Shown here in pieces: positions 18,653 through 26,517 of a DNA stretch of 64,000 nucleotides (the stretch's first letter is position 1; each line of letters begins with the position of its first letter). The translations under genes and the position numbers were made by a program. Location of the stretch: contig JABHWD010000020.1 in the NCBI GenBank assembly GCA_018657955.1, positions 1 through 64,000 on the forward strand, written 5' to 3'. Origin of the DNA: Flavobacteriaceae bacterium (GTDB lineage Bacteria > Bacteroidota > Bacteroidia > Flavobacteriales > Flavobacteriaceae). A model generated the notes under the pieces. It ran no database searches. It had not been told where the DNA came from and saw only the letters and a list, made by a program, of their open reading frames with translations.

Positions 18653-18710
18653 AAATAATATTTCTTTAAAAAACTCACTGCTTCTTTTTGTTAATATATA
18701 TAAAATAAAT
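18653..18710. repeat. 58-bp direct repeat, copy B (3' end of LAB_N gene + relic of GT39 5' end)
   Basis: This is the partner of 15551-15608. On the minus strand it holds the genuine C-terminus of the LAB_N protein (IYFIYINKKKQ, TGA) followed by a relic GTG and codons reading VSFLKKYY, against MSFLKKNY at the true GT39 start. The two copies are 3102 bp apart. Confidence 0.95.
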
Positions 18711-19310
18711 ATTTCTTGAATATATAATGATTCCTGCAATATGACTAAAAAATAAAACAGGATCTTCTCTAAAAATAGAATATGTAATTATTAAAATAGC
18801 TCCTAGAATACTTATAGCCCAAAATCCTAATGGCAGATGAGATTTTTTTGAAATTTCCGACGACATCCACTGATATATATATCTAAAAGTAAATGTAATT
18901 TGTGAAATTATTCCCAGATATAACAGCCACTGCGGTATGTCAGGATTATAAAAAAGTGACTCTAAATCAAAGAAATTAGAATTCCATGCTCTTTCTATGC
19001 AAATTAAAATAGGTAATAATATTATAATTCTCCTAATTACTATATTGTAGTCTGTCCACTTTTTTTGTAATTGTAAATTTCTAATATATATATAATAACC
19101 TATGAATTGACCTAGCATAATAGCAAAGTCATCTCTGAAATAGCCATACACAAAGAATAATAAAGATCCTATTATACTTAATATCCAATAAATTGTTGGT
19201 GTTATTACTTTTGCCTCTCTTTCAGAGTAAAACCATTGAATAATAACTCTTGAACTAAAAAAGAATTGAGCAAGAAACCCTAGTGAATATAAATAAATTA
19301 GGTCATTCAT
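18675..19310 (-). CDS. Membrane protein with two tandem LAB_N (lipid A biosynthesis N-terminal) domains
   Basis: The 211-aa membrane protein contains the LAB_N fold twice. The first copy, about 1-75, has LGFLAQFFFSSRVIIQWFYSE and later FVYGYFRDDFAIMLGQ. The second, about 128-205, has LGIISQITFTFRYIYQWM and ITYSIFREDPVLFFSH. LAB_N domains were named from the N-terminus of some LpxB proteins and also occur alone as small membrane proteins beside lipid-linked sugar transferases. The GT2 gene upstream overlaps by 8 bp, so the two are coupled. By analogy with ArnC-ArnEF-ArnT, it may move the polyprenyl-phosphate sugar across the inner membrane. That is inference. Confidence 0.88.
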   Translation of the reverse strand: MNDLIYLYSLGFLAQFFFSSRVIIQWFYSEREAKVITPTIYWILSIIGSLLFFVYGYFRDDFAIMLGQFIGYYIYIRNLQLQKKWTDYNIVIRRIIILLPILICIERAWNSNFFDLESLFYNPDIPQWLLYLGIISQITFTFRYIYQWMSSEISKKSHLPLGFWAISILGAILIITYSIFREDPVLFFSHIAGIIIYSRNIYFIYINKKKQ

Positions 19311-20013
19311 TATCTTTTATTTGGTAATTAATATATTTTTTTTTCATCCAAATAAATGCAAAACAATCAGACAAGGGGCCTAATATTCTATTAAATAATC
19401 CAAATTTTGCTTTTCCAGCTATTCTTGGAAAATGTTTTACCGGAATCTCAATAATTTTACCTTTTTGAAGAAGTATCATTGCTGGCAGAAATCTATGCAA
19501 TCCCTTAAACATTGGAATTCTTTTTGCAAAATCAGTCTTTATTACTTTTAATGGACACCCTGTATCATTTACGCCATCATTAGTAAATATGTTTCTAATA
19601 CCGTTTGCAACTAAAGATGATATATTCTTTAAATAAGAGTCTTTCCTATTAGATCTATAACCTGTAATAAGATCATACTGATCAATATATTTTAATAAAA
19701 TATGAAAATCGCTTGGTGATGTTTGCAAATCAGCATCAATATATCCTATATATTCTGAATTACATAAATCAAATCCAGCTTTTAATGCACTGCTAAGTCC
19801 AGAATTTTTTATAAAAGAAACAGATTCAAAGAAATCATTTTTTTTACAAATTTTATTGATAATATCTTCGCTTCCATCTGTAGAGCCATCATTTATTAAA
19901 AGAACTTTAGTTTCAAATACTGTAGAATTAATAAACTTCACTAATTCGCTTTCTAGTCTAGATAAATTATCTTTCTCATTGAATACAGGCACTATTATTG
20001 TAAATGTGGACAT
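19303..20013 (-). CDS. GT2-family polyprenyl-phosphate glycosyltransferase (DPM1/ArnC-like)
   Basis: The 236-aa GT-A glycosyltransferase begins TFTIIVPVFNEKDNL and carries the acidic metal/nucleotide-sugar motif DADLQTS near 93-99, with a DPM1-type ending GKAKFGLFNRILGPLSD. Such enzymes load a sugar onto undecaprenyl or another polyprenyl phosphate at the cytosolic face. It lacks the C-terminal membrane helices of ArnC-type enzymes. It is followed by the LAB_N and formerly adjacent GT39 genes, giving donor synthesis, translocation and transfer in one operon. MeaB's stop lies only 2 nt upstream of this ATG, so the transcript may start further back. Confidence 0.9.
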   Translation of the reverse strand: MSTFTIIVPVFNEKDNLSRLESELVKFINSTVFETKVLLINDGSTDGSEDIINKICKKNDFFESVSFIKNSGLSSALKAGFDLCNSEYIGYIDADLQTSPSDFHILLKYIDQYDLITGYRSNRKDSYLKNISSLVANGIRNIFTNDGVNDTGCPLKVIKTDFAKRIPMFKGLHRFLPAMILLQKGKIIEIPVKHFPRIAGKAKFGLFNRILGPLSDCFAFIWMKKKYINYQIKDNE

Positions 20014-20014
20014 A

Positions 20015-21001
20015 TTATATTTTCAATAAAATTTCAGCAGCAGAAAATGGAGTTGTTTTGTTTTGTTCTAATAAAATATATTGTTTTTCTAGTTCTTTTT
20101 TAATTTTTTCATTATTAAAGAAATTTGATTGTAATTTATCATTGATAGTTTGTAATAACCAATATTTATTTTGATTCTTCCTGTTTTTGTTAAAGAAATT
20201 ATTAGCTTTTGTTACTATTACATACTCTGAAATTAATTTCCAAATAGGCTTTATTCCAGCGCTATTAACTGAACTGCAAGTCATCACTCTTGGAGTCCAT
20301 TTAGATTTCTTTATAGGATATAATTGTATAGCCATTGCAAATTCTGATTTAGCCTTATTAGAATTTTCTATATTATCTCCATCAGCTTTATTTATTATTA
20401 TAGCATCGGCCATTTCTATTATTCCTCGTTTTATTCCTTGTAATTCATCTCCAGCACCAGAGAGTTTAAGCAAAAGAAAGAAATCTACCATTTCAGATAC
20501 ACTAATTTCATTTTGACCAACTCCAACTGTCTCTACTAGAATTATGTCATAACCTGCAGCTTCGCATAATATAATTGACTCTCTAGTTCTTTTTGCAACA
20601 CCACCATAATGACTAGAAGCGGGGCTAGGTCTAATAAATGCATTTTTGTTATTAACTAATGTAGTCATCCTTGTTTTGTCACCCAATATGCTGCCGCGGT
20701 TAACTGAGCTAGTTGGATCAATAGCCAATACAGCAACCTTGCGGCCTATACTTGTTAGATGATCTCCAAATGTTTCAATAAATGTGCTTTTCCCAACACC
20801 AGGAACTCCTGTTACACCAATTCTTATTGAATTGGTTTTTTCTTTAATACATGAGGATATTATTTTGTTAGAATCAGATTTATCATTTATGTTATCACTT
20901 TCAATTATGGTAATTGCCTTACTAAGTGAAACAATATCACCATTTGTCACCCCACTAATTAGCTTACGAATATTTAATTGCTTTTTAGAGGTTTCTCCCA
21001 T
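20015..21001 (-). CDS. meaB: Methylmalonyl-CoA mutase-associated GTPase MeaB
   Basis: MeaB is the G3E-type GTPase that loads and protects adenosylcobalamin on methylmalonyl-CoA mutase. The 328-aa protein has the P-loop GVPGVGKST near 67, VETVGVGQNE near 158 and the guanine-specificity motif NKADGDN near 203. The C-terminal dimerisation arm is present. The mutase itself is outside the window, but an ATP:cob(I)alamin adenosyltransferase lies 3.8 kb upstream beyond secA. Together these imply B12-dependent propionate/methylmalonyl metabolism. The start is 18 nt after the secA stop, so it may be co-transcribed with secA. Confidence 0.95.
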   Translation of the reverse strand: MGETSKKQLNIRKLISGVTNGDIVSLSKAITIIESDNINDKSDSNKIISSCIKEKTNSIRIGVTGVPGVGKSTFIETFGDHLTSIGRKVAVLAIDPTSSVNRGSILGDKTRMTTLVNNKNAFIRPSPASSHYGGVAKRTRESIILCEAAGYDIILVETVGVGQNEISVSEMVDFFLLLKLSGAGDELQGIKRGIIEMADAIIINKADGDNIENSNKAKSEFAMAIQLYPIKKSKWTPRVMTCSSVNSAGIKPIWKLISEYVIVTKANNFFNKNRKNQNKYWLLQTINDKLQSNFFNNEKIKKELEKQYILLEQNKTTPFSAAEILLKI

Positions 21002-21019
21002 GGTAATTTAAATTAATTT

Positions 21020-24000
21020 TTATGGAGTAGTAGTGCTTTCTGAAATAACCCACTGACCTTCATTAATTAATGATTCTGCATGCTTGTACTTCATTTCTTT
21101 ATTCTCTCCTGTAGAAACATTTTTTATTGTAATTCGATCATTTCTTCCAATCTTTGGTTTATCTCTTACAACTGTTTCAATTTCATGATCTCTATTTCTA
21201 CCAGCTGCTTTATTTTGAGAACTTAATTCATCAATATTAGGAATTTCATCTTTGGATGTATTTATCTTAGTTATTTTTCTTGGCCTAGCTTCTTGAATGT
21301 TTTTTGCACTTTCATTTGAAATTTCAGCTTTGAACAAAAATGATAGAATTTCTTTATTTACACTATCAATTAAATTTTTAAATAACTCAAATGATTCAAA
21401 TTTATATATTAAAAGCGGATCCTTTTGCTCATGAACTGCGAGCTGAACAGATTGTTTTAATTCATCCATTTTTCTTAAATGATTCTTCCATGAGTTATCC
21501 AAAATTGCTAATGAAATATTTTTCTCAAAATCTGTTACAAGCTGCTGACCATCAGAGGAGTAAGCTCTTTCTAAGTCTGTAATAACTTGTAATGTTTTTA
21601 TTCCATCAGTAAAAGGAACAACAATTCTTTTAAACCTATCTTTCTGATTCTCATATACATGTTTAATTACAGGATATGCTAATTTAGCATTTGCCTCAAT
21701 TTTACTTAAATAATGACTTAAGGTGAGTTTATATATTTTATTGACAATTTCATTTGGATTCATGGATTCAAATTCATCAGCATTTAGATCTGTGCTTATA
21801 GAAAAAAGCTTAATCAACTCGAATTCAAAATTTTTGTAATCGTTATTTTCTTTATTATTTATAACAACATTTTCACATGTATCATAGATCATATTAGCAA
21901 TATCAATTCTTAATCTATCCCCAAACAGTGAATTATGCCTTCTTTTATAGATTACTTCCCTTTGAGCATTCATTACATCATCGTATTCTAATAATCTTTT
22001 TCTTATACCAAAATTATTTTCTTCTACTTTCTTTTGAGCTCTTTCAATTGATTTTGTTATCATAGAATGCTGAATTACTTCTCCTTCTTCAAGACCCATT
22101 CTATCCATCATCTTAGCAATTTTTTCACTTCCAAATAGCCTCATTAGGTTATCTTCTAGAGACACATAAAACTGTGAACTACCTGGATCACCTTGCCTTC
22201 CAGATCTTCCTCTTAGCTGTCGATCAACTCTTCTTGAATCATGTCTTTCTGTTCCAACAATTGCTAACCCTCCTAAATCAATAATTTCTTTACTTAGTTT
22301 TATATCTGTTCCTCTACCTGCCATATTGGTAGCAATAGTAACTTGACCAGCATCTCCTGCCTGTGCAACAATATCAGATTCTTTTTTGTGTAGTTTTGCA
22401 TTAAGAATATTATGAGGGACCTTTCTAATTCCTAGCATTTTACCAAGTAATTCGCTAATCTCAACTGAAGTGGTACCAATTAGCACAGGTCTTCCAGACT
22501 TTGAAAGCTTAGTGACTTGTTCAATTGCAGCATTATATTTTTCTCTTTTAGTTTTATAGACTAAATCTTCTTTATCATCTCTTATCAGAGGTTTGTTAGT
22601 TGGAATTTCTACTACATCCAATTTGTATATTTCCCAGAATTCTCCTGCCTCTGTTACAGCTGTACCCGTCATTCCAGAAAGTTTACCATACATTCTAAAA
22701 TAATTTTGTAGTGTTATTGTTGCATATGTCTGAGTAGCAGCTTCAATTTTAACATTTTCCTTAGCTTCAATTGCTTGATGCAGACCGTCACTATATCTTC
22801 TGCCATCCATTATTCGTCCTGTTTGTTCATCTACAATCATTACTTTATTATCCATTAGCACGTATTGAATATCCTTTTCAAAAAGTGTATAGGCCTTAAG
22901 TAATTGATTTATAGAATGAATTCTTTCAGATTTAATGTTAAAGTCTCTATATAGTTCTTCTTTTAAAGCAGCTTCCTTTTTTGGTTTATGACCTTTGGAT
23001 TCAATTTTTGAAATTTCCATGCCAATTTCTGGCATTATAAAAAAATTAGGATCGTCTTTTCCTGAAAGAAATTCTATGCCCTTATCGGTAAGTTCTATCT
23101 GATTATTCTTTTCATCAATAACATAATATAGAGCTTCATCAATTTTTGGCATTTCCCTATTATTATCCTGCATATAGAAATTTTCTGTCTTTTGAAGTAA
23201 TTGTTTTATACCTTCCTCACTTAAATATTTTATTAGAGCTTTATTTTTAGGTATTCCTCTATATACTCTTAGTAGACTAAAAGCCCCTTCATCACTATTA
23301 TTGTTTGATATATTGTTTTTTGCTTCAGCCAATGTAGAAGTTAGTAATTGTCTTTGCACTGATACTATTTCTTCAATTTTAGGCTTTAACTCATTAAATT
23401 CATGTTTATCCCCTTGAGGTACAGCTCCAGAAATTATTAAAGGGGTTCTCGCATCATCTACTAGTACTGAATCAACCTCATCTACAATAACATAATTGTG
23501 TTTTCTTTGAACTAAATCATCAGGTGAATTAGCCATATTGTCTCTTAAATAATCAAACCCAAACTCATTATTTGTGCCATATGTTATATCAGCATTATAT
23601 GCATTTTTTCTTTCTTGTGAATTCGGCTTATAATAATCAATACAATCTACCTTTAATCCATGAAATTCAAACATAGGAGCCATCCATGCACTATCCCTTT
23701 TTGCTAAATAATCATTCACAGTTACAATGTGAACTCCTCTACCTGATAAGGCATTTAAGTATACAGGTAATGTTGCAACTAAAGTTTTTCCTTCACCTGT
23801 TTGCATTTCAGCTATTTTACCACGATGCAGAGCAATACCACCAATTAATTGCACATCATAGTGAATCATATCCCATGTTATTGCTTTTCCAGCTGCATCC
23901 CAAGAATTTTTCCAGATAGCCTTATCATTGTCTAATTGCACATATTCTTTATTGCCTGAAATTTCTCTATCAAAAGATGTTGCTCTAACTATAATTTCTT

Positions 24001-24379
24001 TGTTATCAAAAAAACGCTTGGCAGTTTCCTTAACAACAGCAAAAGCTTTGGGAAGGATTTTATTCAGAGTGTCTTCAGTGATTTTATAACATTCCTCTTC
24101 GTACTCATCTATTTGAGTATATAATTCTTCTTTTTCGTCAAAATCATTTGTTTTATCTACAGCCTCTTTTAGTTGTTTAATCTTACTTTTTATCTCATTA
24201 ATTGATAATTCTATTTCAGATTTAAAATTTTGGGTTTGTTCTCTTAATTCATCGTTATTTAGGCTAGAAATTTCACTCTCAAAAGATTTTATTTCTTCAA
24301 CTACAGGAATTATTGATTTTATATCTTTTTTTGTTTTGTCTCCTATAAAGAATTTAAGTATTGAATCAAGAAAACTCAT
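21020..24379 (-). CDS. secA: Preprotein translocase ATPase SecA
   Basis: SecA is the motor ATPase that drives unfolded preproteins through SecYEG. At 1119 aa it is the long Bacteroidota form. NBD1 has Walker A MQTGEGKT near 194 and DEVDSVLVDDART near 300. A large extra segment (about 330-450) interrupts the preprotein cross-linking region. NBD2 motifs include AGRGTDIKL near 687 and QLRGRSGRQGDPG. The C-terminus ends in a Lys-rich linker and GQWVISESTTTP, without the Cys-rich zinc tail of proteobacterial SecA. A -7 box lies just upstream. Confidence 0.97.
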   Translation of the reverse strand: MSFLDSILKFFIGDKTKKDIKSIIPVVEEIKSFESEISSLNNDELREQTQNFKSEIELSINEIKSKIKQLKEAVDKTNDFDEKEELYTQIDEYEEECYKITEDTLNKILPKAFAVVKETAKRFFDNKEIIVRATSFDREISGNKEYVQLDNDKAIWKNSWDAAGKAITWDMIHYDVQLIGGIALHRGKIAEMQTGEGKTLVATLPVYLNALSGRGVHIVTVNDYLAKRDSAWMAPMFEFHGLKVDCIDYYKPNSQERKNAYNADITYGTNNEFGFDYLRDNMANSPDDLVQRKHNYVIVDEVDSVLVDDARTPLIISGAVPQGDKHEFNELKPKIEEIVSVQRQLLTSTLAEAKNNISNNNSDEGAFSLLRVYRGIPKNKALIKYLSEEGIKQLLQKTENFYMQDNNREMPKIDEALYYVIDEKNNQIELTDKGIEFLSGKDDPNFFIMPEIGMEISKIESKGHKPKKEAALKEELYRDFNIKSERIHSINQLLKAYTLFEKDIQYVLMDNKVMIVDEQTGRIMDGRRYSDGLHQAIEAKENVKIEAATQTYATITLQNYFRMYGKLSGMTGTAVTEAGEFWEIYKLDVVEIPTNKPLIRDDKEDLVYKTKREKYNAAIEQVTKLSKSGRPVLIGTTSVEISELLGKMLGIRKVPHNILNAKLHKKESDIVAQAGDAGQVTIATNMAGRGTDIKLSKEIIDLGGLAIVGTERHDSRRVDRQLRGRSGRQGDPGSSQFYVSLEDNLMRLFGSEKIAKMMDRMGLEEGEVIQHSMITKSIERAQKKVEENNFGIRKRLLEYDDVMNAQREVIYKRRHNSLFGDRLRIDIANMIYDTCENVVINNKENNDYKNFEFELIKLFSISTDLNADEFESMNPNEIVNKIYKLTLSHYLSKIEANAKLAYPVIKHVYENQKDRFKRIVVPFTDGIKTLQVITDLERAYSSDGQQLVTDFEKNISLAILDNSWKNHLRKMDELKQSVQLAVHEQKDPLLIYKFESFELFKNLIDSVNKEILSFLFKAEISNESAKNIQEARPRKITKINTSKDEIPNIDELSSQNKAAGRNRDHEIETVVRDKPKIGRNDRITIKNVSTGENKEMKYKHAESLINEGQWVISESTTTP

Positions 24380-24408
24380 ATGTATTATCAGATAGTGATT
24401 TTAATTTT

Positions 24409-24416
24409 CAAAGATA
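24409..24416 (-). promoter_or_regulatory. Candidate -7 box (TATCTTTG) for secA
   Basis: The minus strand reads TATCTTTG, 30 nt upstream of the secA ATG and just behind the terminator of the DUF2795 gene, where a new promoter would be expected. A TTG partner is not visible at 17-23 nt. Confidence 0.5.
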
Positions 24417-24439
24417 CAATTTGTTTGATGAAAAATATT

Positions 24440-24465
24440 AAAAAAAGCCTCAGTTAAGAGACTTT
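24440..24465 (-). terminator. Rho-independent terminator after the DUF2795 gene
   Basis: On the minus strand, stem arms at 24465-24458 (AAAGTCTC) and 24451-24444 (GAGGCTTT) pair over 8 bp with one G-U wobble, around a 6-nt loop. An uninterrupted T run continues to 24440. It starts 10 nt after the stop of the DUF2795 gene. Confidence 0.75.
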
Positions 24466-24474
24466 AAATGAATT

Positions 24475-24696
24475 TTAATATTCATCTTCATTCCAAAGAT
24501 AATCTTCATCAGTTGGATAATCTGGCCAAATTTCCTGAATAGATTCATATAGATCTCCTTCATCTTCAATTGCTTGTAAATTTTCTACTACTTCTAATGG
24601 TGCACCAGTTCTAATAGAATAATCTATCAATTCGTCTTTTGTAGCTGGCCATGGACCATCACTTAGGTAAGATGCTAATTCTAACGTCCAATACAT
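24475..24696 (-). CDS. DUF2795 domain protein
   Basis: This 73-aa acidic protein begins MYWTLELASYLSDGPWPATK and ends DYPTDEDYLWNEDEY. It is very similar to a small protein I recognise across Flavobacteriia as DUF2795. It has no signal peptide or membrane helix. The core ELIDYSIRTGAPLEVVENLQ looks like a helix-turn-helix-sized helical bundle, but its function is unknown. The gene is an isolated transcription unit with its own consensus promoter (24713-24742) and hairpin terminator (24440-24465), which argues for strong, independent expression. Confidence 0.88.
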   Translation of the reverse strand: MYWTLELASYLSDGPWPATKDELIDYSIRTGAPLEVVENLQAIEDEGDLYESIQEIWPDYPTDEDYLWNEDEY

Positions 24697-24712
24697 GATA
24701 AACTATTTTTTG

Positions 24713-24742
24713 CAAAAATAATTTTTTAAACGAAAAAATCAA
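24713..24742 (-). promoter_or_regulatory. Full flavobacterial promoter (TTG-N19-TATTTTTG) for the DUF2795 gene
   Basis: On the minus strand TTG (24742-24740) is followed after 19 nt by TATTTTTG (24720-24713), matching both elements of the Bacteroidota/flavobacterial sigma-A promoter. The ATG lies 16 nt further on. Confidence 0.75.
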
Positions 24743-24769
24743 GATATTCTTAATATTTTTTTATAAACA

Positions 24770-25327
24770 TTATGTTTCCCAAGAGATTTCTTCAATTCCT
24801 AGATCTATAGAAAATTTTCTTGCTAGAATAAATATATAGTCAGATAACCTATTTAAATAAATTAAGATTTCATCTTGAAAATTGTAAATAGATTTTAGTT
24901 TTGAGGCATTTCTTTCAGCTCTTCTGCAAACAGATCTAGCTATATGACAATAGGAAATTTCTTGATGACCTCCAGGAATAATAAATTTATCAATTTTTGG
25001 TAATTTTTCAGAAATTACATCAATATTCTTTTCTATAGTATAGATGTCTTCTTTTTGTATCCTTATTTTTTTTGTTTTCAGATATTTTTCCGCTGTTTTC
25101 TCATCTTGAAATGCAAGCATTGCTCCAATATTAAAAAGATTTTTTTGTATTTCTATCAATGATTTTTTTATATGCTGATCATCGGTAAAATCTCTTATCA
25201 GACCGATATATGAATTTAGTTCATCAATTGAGCCATACGTATCAACTTGTACATTATGTTTTTTAACATCTTTTCCGCCAATTAATTTTGTTGAACCTTT
25301 ATCTCCTAATTTTGTATAAATTTTCAT
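24770..25327 (-). CDS. ATP:cob(I)alamin adenosyltransferase (PduO type)
   Basis: The 185-aa enzyme transfers adenosyl from ATP to cob(I)alamin, making the coenzyme form used by methylmalonyl-CoA mutase. The N-terminal ATP loop IYTKLGDKGSTKLIGG (3-18), the RSVCRRAERN motif near 130 and the C-terminal YLNRLSDYIFILAR all match the PduO/MMAB family. It lies 4 nt downstream of the DUF4105 gene in the porV2-DUF4105 transcript. With meaB nearby it indicates B12 salvage and use. Confidence 0.93.
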   Translation of the reverse strand: MKIYTKLGDKGSTKLIGGKDVKKHNVQVDTYGSIDELNSYIGLIRDFTDDQHIKKSLIEIQKNLFNIGAMLAFQDEKTAEKYLKTKKIRIQKEDIYTIEKNIDVISEKLPKIDKFIIPGGHQEISYCHIARSVCRRAERNASKLKSIYNFQDEILIYLNRLSDYIFILARKFSIDLGIEEISWET

Positions 25328-25331
25328 ACAA

Positions 25332-26513
25332 TTATCTTATTCTATTTGAGAAATATTTAATTAGATATAGATATCTTACTATTAGTGCTAAAATTAGGGA
25401 AATTAAACAAATATTAAATACTTGAATCCCAATTATCCAATGCAAACACATTAACAATAACATTAGAACATTAATTTTTAGATAGGATAAAACCCACCTG
25501 CTTTGTTTTTTCTTAAGTAACTGAAAAAGTAATATTAGATTAAATGGGAATGCCCATAATAGATTATAATTCCAGGCAGATGCTATATGGTTACTAAAAA
25601 ACCATAAGTAAACTAATAATAAGCCAATTAACCCTGTAATTAAAAGGATAATAATGTCTAAGGCAACATTCCTGGTTATTTTTAAGTAGTCTAAAAAAGT
25701 AATTATAATAATTATTAATGATAGAATTAATAAGACATACAATGGAGAAAATGAAGTTTCTTCATACTCAATATATTCTCCAAACAGGATAGATGTTTCT
25801 ACTAAATCCCCATTTCTAATATTAGAATTACCTAGTTTATCAAAATATAGTTTCAAATTATATGGTAAAAATAACTCGTCTTGATCAGTAATATTTTTGT
25901 CAATTACTGATCCAAGACAGATGTCAATTCCCAATGCTCCCCAAGAATTCGGAACAACATGCTGATAAACCAATTTTCTATATGAATTTGAATTGATATT
26001 ATCTAGATTAATACCTTCATTTCTAATTTCTTCTTCTAGTAATACATTAAATATATCACCGATTTTAGTAGAGCAATTATTTTCAAAATAATTATACTTG
26101 TAATCTTTATTTTCCTCTTTAGAATTTGTAATAAGCTTATTTACAAGTACTCTTTTTTTATATTCTGATAAATTTAATTTCTGTTCTATTATTTGTCTAG
26201 AGCTATTTACATAACTTCTATAAAAGTTTTCAAATCTATTTTTTCCAAGACTATAGATAGGTCTCCCCTTTACAAAATTTCCATAAAAATTAGGTGCATT
26301 ATAGTCATAGACGCCATAATTAAAAACTATATCATAATTATTTACTCTATCTATTACTCTAATTCCAGAGTGACCAAAAGCATCACTAAGAGAATTTCCT
26401 GGTCCAATGGTTAGCATGCTAATTTCATATCGAGGTATCTCTTCTATATTTTCTTGCGCATGTATCTCTAGAAGAAATACTGATAATAAGATTAATAGAA
26501 TTTTTCTTAGCAT
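25332..26513 (-). CDS. DUF4105 membrane-anchored periplasmic protein
   Basis: A 393-aa protein with a signal peptide (MLRKILLILLSVF to HAQ) and a DUF4105 (Lnb N-terminal-type) domain, with FGHSGIRV near 48 and the conserved NNCSTKIGDI near 145. About four membrane helices occupy the last third. I start it at the ATG at 26513, where a proper signal peptide begins, rather than at an upstream codon at 26540 that would lie inside porV2. It starts 4 nt after the porV2 stop. This pairing with PorV2-type proteins recurs in flavobacteria. The FGHSG and NNC motifs suggest a cysteine hydrolase-like fold, but no activity can be stated. Confidence 0.83.
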   Translation of the reverse strand: MLRKILLILLSVFLLEIHAQENIEEIPRYEISMLTIGPGNSLSDAFGHSGIRVIDRVNNYDIVFNYGVYDYNAPNFYGNFVKGRPIYSLGKNRFENFYRSYVNSSRQIIEQKLNLSEYKKRVLVNKLITNSKEENKDYKYNYFENNCSTKIGDIFNVLLEEEIRNEGINLDNINSNSYRKLVYQHVVPNSWGALGIDICLGSVIDKNITDQDELFLPYNLKLYFDKLGNSNIRNGDLVETSILFGEYIEYEETSFSPLYVLLILSLIIIIITFLDYLKITRNVALDIIILLITGLIGLLLVYLWFFSNHIASAWNYNLLWAFPFNLILLFQLLKKKQSRWVLSYLKINVLMLLLMCLHWIIGIQVFNICLISLILALIVRYLYLIKYFSNRIR

Positions 26514-26517
26514 AATT

